A stretch of 64,000 nt of DNA from Agaribacillus aureus. Its GTDB lineage: Bacteria > Bacteroidota > Bacteroidia > Cytophagales > Cyclobacteriaceae. A program made the translations under genes and the position numbers. Positions within the stretch are counted from its first letter, which is position 1. Each line of letters begins with the position of its first letter. The DNA is taken from the NCBI GenBank assembly GCA_030442055.1, contig JAUJEB010000010.1, positions 159,404 to 223,403 on the forward strand. Direction: 5' to 3'. Positions 18,104 through 26,735 of this stretch are shown one piece after another. The notes beneath the pieces are model-generated. The model did no database searches and had not been told where the DNA came from. It saw nothing but the letters and a program-made list of their open reading frames with translations.

Positions 18104-18417
18104 CCTCCGGATGTTGTAGTACTTCCAAATAAGACAGTATAAATTGGAAAACTACCTCTATTTTTTTTATAAAATACAAATCACCTGGCGATGAGACATT
18201 AGCGGGACCAGTTGGAAGTTGAACGCCGAAAGGTTACACACATCCGGTTTCCAAGGTAGCCAAAACCCCTGGTTATCTGGAGATAAGCTTATGTCGTTAA
18301 GCCTGTGTATCCATTTAAATTAAACGACGTTCAAATATTCATAATTGGTCAAATTGTTGTTGAATTGTTGCGACTGTTATATTTTTGCAATCAGCGACTA
18401 ACATTTAAACATATTTC
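18104..18417. other. Intergenic region after GH117
   Basis: 314 bp without an ORF or clear terminator. Its right end carries the promoter described at 18357-18387; the rest shows nothing recognisable. Confidence 0.4.
18357..18387 (+). promoter_or_regulatory. Bacteroidota-type promoter for the 18418 gene
   Basis: TTG at 18357-18359 and TATTTTTG at 18380-18387 match the -33 TTG / -7 TAnnTTTG consensus with a 20-bp spacer, the usual distance. The ATG follows 30 bp later, leaving a short leader. Confidence 0.55.
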
Positions 18418-19167
18418 ATGACGTTCTTAAAGCTAGGTAAAGCAGAGATTCTGCTGGTTGGGATAATATTGGTACACATTGTCATTGGCATCGTGCTATA
18501 TTTTAGTGATCTGGAACTATTTATATCATATGTCAAGGAAGACCGGTACATTGAGAATTTAACGGCGCTGGTGCTGTTTGCGGCTTCCTTTCATTTTTTA
18601 TGGAAGGCAATAAAAGCAAAAAACAAATTGTTAAAGATCAGCTGTGTTTTATTGTTTTTGCTGTTTTTGTTTGGGGGAGGAGAGGAGATTTCTTACGGAC
18701 AAAGAATCTTTGGTTTTGATACACCTTCCGATTATGCCGAAATAAATGGTCAGGGAGAAGTGACTGTGCACAACCTGAACATTAACGGTGTAGATATCAA
18801 TCGATTGGTTTTCAGTACAATCCTTTATGTTAGTGCCTTCATTTATTTTATTGGTTTTCCGCTTTTGTACAGGAAAAGCAAATGGATAAGGTCCTGGAAA
18901 TATTTCCTGGTGCCGGTGCCCAAGTTGATGCACGGTATTTTGTTTACCCTGTTTTTTCTATTGATTTTGGTTACCCAGAGTGATATTAAAGGGTGTTGGG
19001 AAATTGAAGAATTTAATTTAGTATCCTTTCTGTATTTAACATTCCTCTTTCAGCAAAACAAAACCTTTATGGCGAACCCCGGGGAAAATGATCAAAGCGC
19101 CGTTTCCGCGGAGTCTTCAGATAGCTCAGACACTTCTAATAAAAAATCACGTTACATTGAGGCTTGA
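18418..19167 (+). CDS. Uncharacterised membrane protein with GGEEISYGQRIFGF motif
   Basis: 249 residues with about six hydrophobic segments. Between helices 3 and 4 (about residues 81-125) is a striking conserved-looking stretch, GGGEEISYGQRIFGFDTP, followed by a Gly-Glu and VHNLNINGVD. I have seen the EEISxGQR pattern in uncharacterised membrane proteins of Bacteroidota and Planctomycetes. The acidic pair, Gln-Arg and later His-Asn look like active-site material facing the membrane surface. The C-terminus is a Ser-rich soluble tail. The last 32 bp overlap the convergent LRR gene. Function unknown. Confidence 0.7.
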   Translation: MTFLKLGKAEILLVGIILVHIVIGIVLYFSDLELFISYVKEDRYIENLTALVLFAASFHFLWKAIKAKNKLLKISCVLLFLLFLFGGGEEISYGQRIFGFDTPSDYAEINGQGEVTVHNLNINGVDINRLVFSTILYVSAFIYFIGFPLLYRKSKWIRSWKYFLVPVPKLMHGILFTLFFLLILVTQSDIKGCWEIEEFNLVSFLYLTFLFQQNKTFMANPGENDQSAVSAESSDSSDTSNKKSRYIEA

Positions 19168-21232
19168 TTTTTTTGAAATCGTCTACCTTCTTTTTTGAGA
19201 GCTTGGTGTTATAACATAGCAGCGACTGCAGTTTTACCAGCGTAATGAGGGGGTTAATGCTGCTGATATTGGTGTTATAGCATTTTAATTTTTTCATGTT
19301 CTGAAGTGCTCTTAAACCTTTCAAACTACTGATTTTGGTGGCTGAAATATCTAATTCTTCCAGATTCTTCAGGTTTTCCAAAGGATCGATGGAGACTACA
19401 GGCGTATTCTTTATATCCAGGTATTTTAAGTTATACAGTTGTGACAATGGCGTTAAATCAGCTATAGGATTGTTGGAACATACCAAACTTTCCAGTTGAA
19501 ACAAACTGTCGATAGGATCTAAACTACGAATGGACATATTGCCACTGATATTTAGAGACTTTAGCCCCGTTAGCATATACAGTGGAGAAAGGTTGTTGAT
19601 GTCCTGTTTTTCAGAAACATCAATATGATCCAACTTCACAATGTCATACAATAATTCAGGTGGAATTGGTGACGGCCCCTCATATTTTACATGATCGATG
19701 AAGACCTGCTGCCAGTTTTCAGGAATTCTTATCCACCAGCCTACCAGGTCGGTGTAGCGATTCATCAATTTGACATCGGGCCGCTCCTTGAGAAAAAGAT
19801 CAATGTCCTCCTTGGATATTTTAAGGCTGTTGCACCTCACCTTTTTGAGATTTTTTAGCAAAAGTAATGGTCTGATATCGGTTACGGCCGTACCTGAAAT
19901 ATCAATTTCAACGAGTTTGTTTAAGTTACTTACACCATCGAGGTTAGTGATGCCCGAACCCTCGCAATTCAAATATTGCAGTTCCTTTAAGAAGACCAGG
20001 GGTTTAAGGCTGGTGATATTTTTATTACCCTGAATACTCAATTTAGTGAGGCTTTCAATTTTCCCCAGCTCACTGTTGCCTACCGTGCTACCCTTAAAGG
20101 ACAAATCGAGTATAAATTTTTCCCGCCAGATCATTGGAATGGTATTCCACCAACGCATGGAGGCATTGGACTCAATAACCACCTTGCATCTGTTTGGATT
20201 TAACGAGGACAACTCGGTGGCCTGCTGGCTGGTGATGGCCGTTCCCTCACATAATACTTTCTCCAGTTTCGGAAGCCCGTGCAAAGGAGAAAGGTTTTTA
20301 ATAGGCGTATTTTCAATGTGCAAATACTTGAGATTACTGGCGAATTTAAGCGTGTTGATTTCCTTAACCTGCGTATTGGAAATGTTTAAGATTTCGAGTT
20401 GTTTATGATTTCTTAGTGCGTTAATGTCTGTAATGTTGGTGTGAGACAGGTCAATTTCCCGCAAGTTGCTCACCATCGCCAGCGGTTCGACTTCTTTAAT
20501 ATATTTGTTATACGATACATCCAGCTTTTCCAAAGAAATCATGGCTTTCAGCTGTTCGTTGTTTGGCGTCAACTGTGTTTTTATGGCGCGCTGAAAAACT
20601 ACCTTCCATTCAAAAGACAAGCTTTCCCACCAATTTTGAAGTGATTGATGTTTGTTGACCAGCTTAGTATAAATACTCGATATTTTTAACTCTTCCGTAG
20701 CTTCGTTAACCTCAACTTCAATAAACCTCACCTTATCCATGTTGACATTGCGGCCTTTGGAATTGAGTCCCTGCAGGTTTTGGTTGACGGCAACCCTGAA
20801 AAACGACTGGTTATGTATATTGGTTACCACCGAAATTTCCAGAATATTTAACTGAAACTTGGCTACAGGATAAAATATGTCAATATCCTTCAGGTAGGAG
20901 CGGACATCTTTTATAACCAAAGCAGACCTGCCTTCTATCAAATCATCCTCGATCTGAACCTCCTTGTTTTTAAATACCTTTAGATAGCTACTTTCCAGGA
21001 TAACATTTTTTTCCTTGACCGTCGCGTTGGCGCTGCCCATGGTGTTGTAAAGCTTTCCCAAAAAAGACACCAGCTGCCCGATATGAGGGTTGTATTTACC
21101 TTCCAGGGTTTGGTGATGACTGCCGTTTTGAGCCTGAACACGGTACGGAAAGATGAGCAGAAGCAATACCAGGAAGTGGGTTATAACACTTAACCCGCGA
21201 TTTACATTCGGGAAAAGACCTTTTAATTCCAT
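19136..21232 (-). CDS. Secreted leucine-rich-repeat protein with three capped LRR modules
   Basis: 698 residues with an N-terminal signal (about 1-35, VQAQ). Residues 40-195 form a non-LRR alpha/beta domain. Three modules follow, starting at Trp201, Trp361 and Trp499. Each has a cap with WW, four or five residues, W and then F; then SDS22-like LRRs of about 22 residues (LxxLDISxTxIxxIxPL); then a closing motif (cysteine, T-x-I/L-S, a helix, P-x-C/V-x-V). The last closing motif is the protein C-terminus. LRRs of this type usually bind proteins. It is third in a leftward cassette after 22614 and 21896; intergenic gaps are 52 and 46 bp. Function unknown; it probably acts outside the cytoplasm. 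Confidence 0.8.
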   Translation of the reverse strand: MELKGLFPNVNRGLSVITHFLVLLLLIFPYRVQAQNGSHHQTLEGKYNPHIGQLVSFLGKLYNTMGSANATVKEKNVILESSYLKVFKNKEVQIEDDLIEGRSALVIKDVRSYLKDIDIFYPVAKFQLNILEISVVTNIHNQSFFRVAVNQNLQGLNSKGRNVNMDKVRFIEVEVNEATEELKISSIYTKLVNKHQSLQNWWESLSFEWKVVFQRAIKTQLTPNNEQLKAMISLEKLDVSYNKYIKEVEPLAMVSNLREIDLSHTNITDINALRNHKQLEILNISNTQVKEINTLKFASNLKYLHIENTPIKNLSPLHGLPKLEKVLCEGTAITSQQATELSSLNPNRCKVVIESNASMRWWNTIPMIWREKFILDLSFKGSTVGNSELGKIESLTKLSIQGNKNITSLKPLVFLKELQYLNCEGSGITNLDGVSNLNKLVEIDISGTAVTDIRPLLLLKNLKKVRCNSLKISKEDIDLFLKERPDVKLMNRYTDLVGWWIRIPENWQQVFIDHVKYEGPSPIPPELLYDIVKLDHIDVSEKQDINNLSPLYMLTGLKSLNISGNMSIRSLDPIDSLFQLESLVCSNNPIADLTPLSQLYNLKYLDIKNTPVVSIDPLENLKNLEELDISATKISSLKGLRALQNMKKLKCYNTNISSINPLITLVKLQSLLCYNTKLSKKKVDDFKKIKPQCNVIFY

Positions 21233-21278
21233 TTTGGATCCTTTTATTAAATGTTCTAATAAAAATATAACATATTTG

Positions 21279-21896
21279 TTACAATACGGTTTCCGAGACC
21301 ATAATATCTCCTAACAAAACGTCCCAAAAGTCAACATGATCGCCAGCCACAACAATCTCCTTTTTCTTTACAAAAATAGTAATATCTTTTTTTGTGGTAT
21401 CCTTATAAACCAATTTATCTCCCCGTTCTGCTTCAAATCGCTGATAAATGGTAACAACTCCCACGTAGACACCATTGGAAAGCAATTCGAGGTTGCTGAT
21501 ATAGTGAATATCATACCATTCAATAGTTACCTTGTCATAGTTTAAGGCCATAAGCCTTTCAAAATATTCGCGCAATGGAAAATTGGTGATACTTTTTTGA
21601 TTGACAGAAGACACGGCGATTTCACTCCCTTCCGCAAAAAGTTCCATGGCGCGATTGATCACACGGTTGGCTGTTGAGAATGAAGTCTCCTTACTGCCAA
21701 TAACATTGATGTACTCGCCCAGATCTTTTATCTTTTCCAGTGCCAAAGAGTCGATCATAGACTCATTCACGGATCTCGCCTGTTGGCCGCTTTGTGCATG
21801 GCTGTGGGAATAACAGAGGATTATTGAAAGTATACCGAATAATTTGACCAGGCTCACAAAATTACCGGCGGTGAAGGTGTATCGTAAATTAAGCAT
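21279..21896 (-). CDS. Uncharacterised exported protein, partner of LRR protein
   Basis: 205 residues with a signal sequence (hydrophobic 16-30, SHAQ). The mature part is a single domain with LREYFERLMALNYDKVTIEWYDIHYI and strands ending GVVTIYQRF and TKKDITIFVKKKEIVVAGD. Its order of elements (helices, then DVxIxYxxI, then long strands) resembles the N-terminal domain of the LRR protein encoded 46 bp downstream, which suggests a shared fold (inference by eye). It is the middle gene of the cassette. I do not recognise the family. Confidence 0.65.
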   Translation of the reverse strand: MLNLRYTFTAGNFVSLVKLFGILSIILCYSHSHAQSGQQARSVNESMIDSLALEKIKDLGEYINVIGSKETSFSTANRVINRAMELFAEGSEIAVSSVNQKSITNFPLREYFERLMALNYDKVTIEWYDIHYISNLELLSNGVYVGVVTIYQRFEAERGDKLVYKDTTKKDITIFVKKKEIVVAGDHVDFWDVLLGDIMVSETVL

Positions 21897-21948
21897 CTTA
21901 ACTTGGCTTTAATTAAAGTTAGGTTACTGGCTTCTTTTGGAAAGTGGT

Positions 21949-22614
21949 TTAATAACTGGCAAGTATCAGCTTGTTGATCTTGTCGTTAGTATTCAAATTC
22001 ACTTCCTCAATCTGATGAGATTCTCTCTTTAGATCTTTCAGGTAGTACAGGTACTTTTCAATGGTAGTAGGCCTGTCATAGAAGGTTTTTCCATCGAGTT
22101 TCTGTAAGATGATCAATACCGGCGAATCGTTTGATTCAAAGTAGTTCAGCGTTTCTGAAATAATATCTTCTGAGTCAACTGCCGGCATCGGATTTGCCAG
22201 GGCTTTAAATTGATCTGTCAACAGATCTTCCAGTTCAACAAGCGGGTCTTTTTCATCTTCGACGGTCGCATCCGCTGGTTCCTCATACTCGGTGGCGGTT
22301 GTGTTTTGAGCCGTTGCGTAAAGCGCGTTTTCCGCTTCAATGATCAGGCTGTCAACCTGAGCATCTTGAAAACCATGATCTTTGATGGCTTTCAGCAAAG
22401 CCGTTTTTTCCTCGTTGGTCAGTTCAGACTCCGGATCGATGATGTTGTTGAGATCTCGTATTACGGTCTCCTTGTCAACCGACAGCTTTCCATCTTTTGA
22501 TTTTACCACGTTTTGCTGGCTTTTGCAACCTAGCATGGTGATCAGCAGTGCCAGTAGCAGCGGTGTAGGATTAAGGAATAGCCGATACCTCATCGGAATA
22601 AAATTAGTTTGCAT
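21949..22614 (-). CDS. Uncharacterised acidic lipoprotein, first gene of the LRR cassette
   Basis: 221 residues. A lipoprotein signal ends LLITMLGCKS (Cys at about 30). The start may be the ATG at 22614 or the one at 22593, which gives a more standard signal beginning MRYRLF. The mature part is helical and acidic, with a low-complexity Thr/Glu/Asp linker (about 100-125) and a helical C-terminus. No enzyme motif is visible. It is 52 bp ahead of the next cassette gene on the same strand. Possibly an anchoring subunit for the two exported proteins that follow (inference). Confidence 0.65.
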   Translation of the reverse strand: MQTNFIPMRYRLFLNPTPLLLALLITMLGCKSQQNVVKSKDGKLSVDKETVIRDLNNIIDPESELTNEEKTALLKAIKDHGFQDAQVDSLIIEAENALYATAQNTTATEYEEPADATVEDEKDPLVELEDLLTDQFKALANPMPAVDSEDIISETLNYFESNDSPVLIILQKLDGKTFYDRPTTIEKYLYYLKDLKRESHQIEEVNLNTNDKINKLILASY

Positions 22615-23131
22615 GATATTAGGTTGTTTGATGTTTTGGCTTAATATTCAATGAATGGCGATGTAATCCCATTCTCAAAAAAAATTAAATGGTTCTAAAT
22701 TATATTACAATATCTGTCACACCTGACGACGTTATAGATATAAAAGTTATTTGTGAAGTATAATCTGGAACTATTCAGAGCGCAAAAATTAGAAAAAAAA
22801 ATTGTTAAATGATAATTTTCGTGGTTTTTTTTGAAAAAATGTAGTCTAAAATAGGATTTAAGTTAGAATAGAATTTACAACCCTGTGATAGAAAACGACA
22901 AAAAAAACTTAAACCGGCTTTGTGGATGGAAACCCTTCTTTACGGCAATTGTCTTTGAAGAAAAGAAATAAAATTATCAAATCTGTTTGAAACTTTTCCC
23001 CTAAAATAAATTGACGGCGTTAAACATTTAATAACAATGCTTCGTTGTAGATGGAGGGTTTTGTACAAATGGATTGTATCGTAAACGACGACCAGCTTGC
23101 TGGTTTTTGGTCTTAACAGATATATGGATTA
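22615..23131. other. AT-rich divergent intergenic region
   Basis: 517 bp separating the LRR cassette from the DUF5686 gene. It holds many A- and T-runs but no ORF with coding character. A small inverted repeat (ACCAGC and GCTGGT, 23091-23104) lies just ahead of the rightward start. Promoters for both directions must be here but no consensus pair was found. Confidence 0.4.
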
Positions 23132-25678
23132 ATGAGCGATTTTCAACAAAACAAATTATTTCCTTTTTCCCTCAAAACAATATCATTGATAACATGGGTC
23201 ATAGTTGCCATGGTGGTAGCTAATGTCTCCAACGTTACCGCCCAGCAAACAGTGGTAAAAGGCAGGGTTATCGATGCTGAAACCGGAGATCCGGTGCCAT
23301 TTGTAAATATGGTATTTGCCGGTACCACTATTGGTATTACGACCGATTTTGATGGTTTTTATCAGCTTAAAACGGATTTAGCCGTAGACTCTATTTCTGC
23401 TTCCTACATAGGATATGTCACCCGGGTTAAGCCTCTGCAAAGAGGGAAAGTGCAAAACATCAATTTTCAACTTAAACAGGACCTTGTTAATCTCCAGGAA
23501 GTCGTTTTTATAGCAGAAGAAAACCCTGCTTACGAAATTTTGCGAAATGTGGTCAGGAATAAGAATAAGCATGACCGCCGCAATTTGAGCGCCTACGAAT
23601 ATGAAAGTTACAACAAGACCGAATTCGATATTAACAACTTAACCGAAAAGCTAAGGAGCAAAAAGGTTTTCCAAAAAATCTCCTCGGTTATGGACAGTCT
23701 GGTGCAAATTGCCGGGGAAGACGGCAAACCGGTATTGCCCATGTTCATCTCAGAGTCCATCTCGCGGTTTTATGTCAAAAACAACCCCAAGATCCAAAAG
23801 GAATATATCATCAATACCAAAGTTAGCGGGGTCGGGATTGATGATGGTTCATTAACCTCCCAGCTTATCGGCTCAACTTTTCAACAATATAATTTTTACG
23901 CCAATTGGGTAAATCTTGTCAACAAGGAATTTATTTCGCCCATAGCTGATGGCTGGAAAACCTACTATGAATATTCTCTCGAAGACTCGCTGTATGTAGG
24001 AGAGCATTACTGCTATAAAATCGATTTCTGGCCCAAAAGTGAGCAGGACCTGGCTTTTACAGGTACCATGTGGATCACCAGGGATGAATACGCTTTGAAG
24101 CAACTGGATTTATCAGTAAATAAAACGGCAAATCTTAATTATATTGAAAAGATAAAGATACAACAGGAATTGGTGCCAACCGAGGCCTCGCCCTGGATTG
24201 CCGGCAAGACGAGGGTGGTGATTGATATTGGGCAGTTAACCAAGAATTCTCCCAGTATGGTCGCAAAGTTTTACAGTTCCAATAAAGACTTTGTGGTTAA
24301 CAAACCCTATCCCTCAAAATTTTATGAGACCATGATTGAACTGGATGAGGGCGCCCGCATTCAACCCAAGGGATATTGGGAAAACAACAGACACGATTCT
24401 CTGACGGCTACTGAGAAGAATGTGTATATGATGATAGATACCCTGAAAAATATCCCCGTAGTAAAGACATTTACCGATGTTGTTAAAACCGCTTTTACCG
24501 GCTACCTGAAAATGGGCAAGTTTGACCTGGGACCTTATGTGCGCAGCTTTGCCAACAATGAGGTGGAAGGTATCCGGCTGGGTATCGGAGCCAGAACAAA
24601 TATTGATTTTAGCGATAGATGGATTTTGCAGGCTTATGGCGCTTATGGGTTTAAGGATGAAAAGTGGAAATACCGTTTTGCGGCGGACTATATCATCTCC
24701 AGAAAACCCTGGACCAAAGTCGGGGTGGAAACACGGCGGGATATGGACCAGGTGTGGCTGTTAAACGACGACCTGGAAAATGGTAGTATATTTTTTGCGT
24801 TCAGCCAGTTTGGCAATATTACCAGGCCGTTTAATCACCTGGAAAACACACTTAAGTTCGAAACCCAGATCAGAAATGGGCTGACCCAGAAGGTGACTTT
24901 TAAGCAACATGATTTTTCTCCGCTGTTTCCATTTCAATACTATGAGGATCCCGGAAACAATGAGTCGGCGATTGGTTCCAGCTTTTCAACATCCGAAATA
25001 AGCCTGGAAACCAGATTCGCGAAAGATGAGATTTTCATTCAGAATGATAACAATCGCGTCAGCCTGGGTACGCTTAAGTGGCCGGCTTTCACGATTAAAT
25101 ACACACACGGCTTCAAAGGCTTTCTGGGAGGGGATTTTAACTATGATAAGCTGAACGTCAATGTAACGCAATCCCTGAAGATGGGATTTTTTGGGGTATC
25201 GCGATACTCCCTGTCAGGAGGGTACATATTTTCGCAGTTGCCCTACCCGTTGTTGAAAGCACATATTGGGAATGAATCCCCGTTCTACACCCCCATAGCT
25301 TTTAACCTGATGGATTTCTTTGAATTTGTAAGTGATCGTTATGCATCTTTACAATACCGGCATTCTTTTGAGGGATTCATATTGAACAGAATTCCATTAA
25401 TGAAGAAGCTGAAGTGGCGGCTTGTTGCCAATGCCAATATTCTCTATGGTAGTTTAAGGGATGAAAACCTGAATGTTGCCCTACCTGACCTGGACGAAAA
25501 CGGGGTTGAAATACCGGCCTTCAGAACCTTTGGGAATACGCCCTATATTGAGTTGGGTTATGGTATTGAAAACATATTTAAAGTCATCAGGGTAGACGCT
25601 TTTCACCGGTTGACATACCTGGATACGCCCGATGTTCGCAAGTTTGGTGTGAAGATATCCTTCCAGTTCATCTTATAA
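23132..25678 (+). CDS. DUF5686 outer-membrane protein with carboxypeptidase-regulatory-like domain
   Basis: 848 residues with an export signal (residues 1-38, TAQQ). A CarboxypepD_reg-like beta-sandwich (about 40-125, VKGRVIDAETGDPVPFVN...GTTIGITTDFDG) is the same module that opens SusC proteins. The rest is the DUF5686 region: a helical and strand part with VRNKNKHDRRNLSAYEYESYNK, then a long beta-barrel-like C-terminus ending KFGVKISFQFIL, an outer-membrane insertion signal. Members are widespread in Bacteroidota with no agreed function. It stands alone; the next gene is 122 bp on. Confidence 0.85.
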   Translation: MSDFQQNKLFPFSLKTISLITWVIVAMVVANVSNVTAQQTVVKGRVIDAETGDPVPFVNMVFAGTTIGITTDFDGFYQLKTDLAVDSISASYIGYVTRVKPLQRGKVQNINFQLKQDLVNLQEVVFIAEENPAYEILRNVVRNKNKHDRRNLSAYEYESYNKTEFDINNLTEKLRSKKVFQKISSVMDSLVQIAGEDGKPVLPMFISESISRFYVKNNPKIQKEYIINTKVSGVGIDDGSLTSQLIGSTFQQYNFYANWVNLVNKEFISPIADGWKTYYEYSLEDSLYVGEHYCYKIDFWPKSEQDLAFTGTMWITRDEYALKQLDLSVNKTANLNYIEKIKIQQELVPTEASPWIAGKTRVVIDIGQLTKNSPSMVAKFYSSNKDFVVNKPYPSKFYETMIELDEGARIQPKGYWENNRHDSLTATEKNVYMMIDTLKNIPVVKTFTDVVKTAFTGYLKMGKFDLGPYVRSFANNEVEGIRLGIGARTNIDFSDRWILQAYGAYGFKDEKWKYRFAADYIISRKPWTKVGVETRRDMDQVWLLNDDLENGSIFFAFSQFGNITRPFNHLENTLKFETQIRNGLTQKVTFKQHDFSPLFPFQYYEDPGNNESAIGSSFSTSEISLETRFAKDEIFIQNDNNRVSLGTLKWPAFTIKYTHGFKGFLGGDFNYDKLNVNVTQSLKMGFFGVSRYSLSGGYIFSQLPYPLLKAHIGNESPFYTPIAFNLMDFFEFVSDRYASLQYRHSFEGFILNRIPLMKKLKWRLVANANILYGSLRDENLNVALPDLDENGVEIPAFRTFGNTPYIELGYGIENIFKVIRVDAFHRLTYLDTPDVRKFGVKISFQFIL

Positions 25679-25800
25679 CGCAACCAATGTTTAAGCTAAA
25701 GCATGCTTAGTGCTCTGATGTCTTTGTTATAAAAAATATAGGCGGTGCAACCTTTGATATCGCGTTGACATCTATGGAGTAGATCTAAAACTCAATAACT

Positions 25801-26568
25801 ATGAAAGACTTCTATAAATTATCCTTTCCGGCTTTTCTATTCTTAGCCGTATGTTTTTGCCTTGTATTTGAAGGAAAGTCCCAAAATATAGAGAAAGCGG
25901 TGGATCCCTTTGAAAAATTGATTGTGAGCCCAAAAATAAATGTGACACTGATAAAAGGAGATAAGGAGCACGTCCGGCTTGAGTATTTTGGTGTTGAAGA
26001 AGATGAGGTTAATATAAAGGTGAAGGGAAAGACCCTGAAATTGTTCCTCGATAATGCCAGAGTTCATGATAAAAGGGTCGCTGTAAATGATGGCCGGCAT
26101 GGAAAACGCATGGTGAGCATTTATGAAAATGCAGAGGTGAATGCAATTATTACCTATAAGCATCTTAAAAATCTTCAAATCCGGGGTGATCAAAAGGTTA
26201 TTTGCTCCAGTCCGTTAAAGTCTGAGAAGTTCCGCATTAAATTATATGGTGAATCAAAAGTAAAGCTTGCCTCCCTCGAAACCTCAAAACTTAAAGCTTC
26301 CCTCTTTGGTCAAAATGATCTGAAGATAAATGCCGGCGATGCACCCACCCAAATTTTGCGATTAATGGGAGAAAATGTCATCAATACACAAAAAGTTGCC
26401 AGCAGATATGCCCGCGCCACCAGCTATGGGGAAAGTAAGGTATTTCTCAATAGTTCAGACTTATTTAAAGTCACCGCTTTTGGAGAGTCAAAAATTTACT
26501 ATTCGGGTGACGCGACTTTAATGTTAGGCCTGGTGCTGGGAGATAATCATATCGACAAAATCAGATAA
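25801..26568 (+). CDS. GIN-domain (DUF2807) exported protein
   Basis: 255 residues with a signal sequence (FEGKSQ at about 27). The pattern FEKLIVSPKINVTLIKGDKEHVRLEYFGV and repeated short strands (LRLMGENVINTQKV, RATSYGESKVFLNSSDLFKVTAFGESKIYY) is the right-handed beta-helix of the putative autotransporter adhesin head GIN domain, common in Bacteroidota. It may bind surface or periplasmic partners. No operon partner is evident. Confidence 0.8.
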   Translation: MKDFYKLSFPAFLFLAVCFCLVFEGKSQNIEKAVDPFEKLIVSPKINVTLIKGDKEHVRLEYFGVEEDEVNIKVKGKTLKLFLDNARVHDKRVAVNDGRHGKRMVSIYENAEVNAIITYKHLKNLQIRGDQKVICSSPLKSEKFRIKLYGESKVKLASLETSKLKASLFGQNDLKINAGDAPTQILRLMGENVINTQKVASRYARATSYGESKVFLNSSDLFKVTAFGESKIYYSGDATLMLGLVLGDNHIDKIR

Positions 26569-26735
26569 ACAACGCAGGCTTAAACGTCCATACAGGCCTT
26601 TAAATGATAATTTCACACTTCACTGCAAAATAGTATCCTCACACTGCATTTAATTTAATAGGTTGTATCTTTTGTTGAAATTTAGGGAATTGGAAAGTAG
26701 TGATGTAAAAAAAATGATACCAAACCCGTGAGGCG

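Noticed and set aside
22615..23131. Small RNA or ORF in the AT-rich spacer
   Set aside because: No stem with a U-tract, promoter pair or coding bias was found; the A- and T-runs reflect composition.
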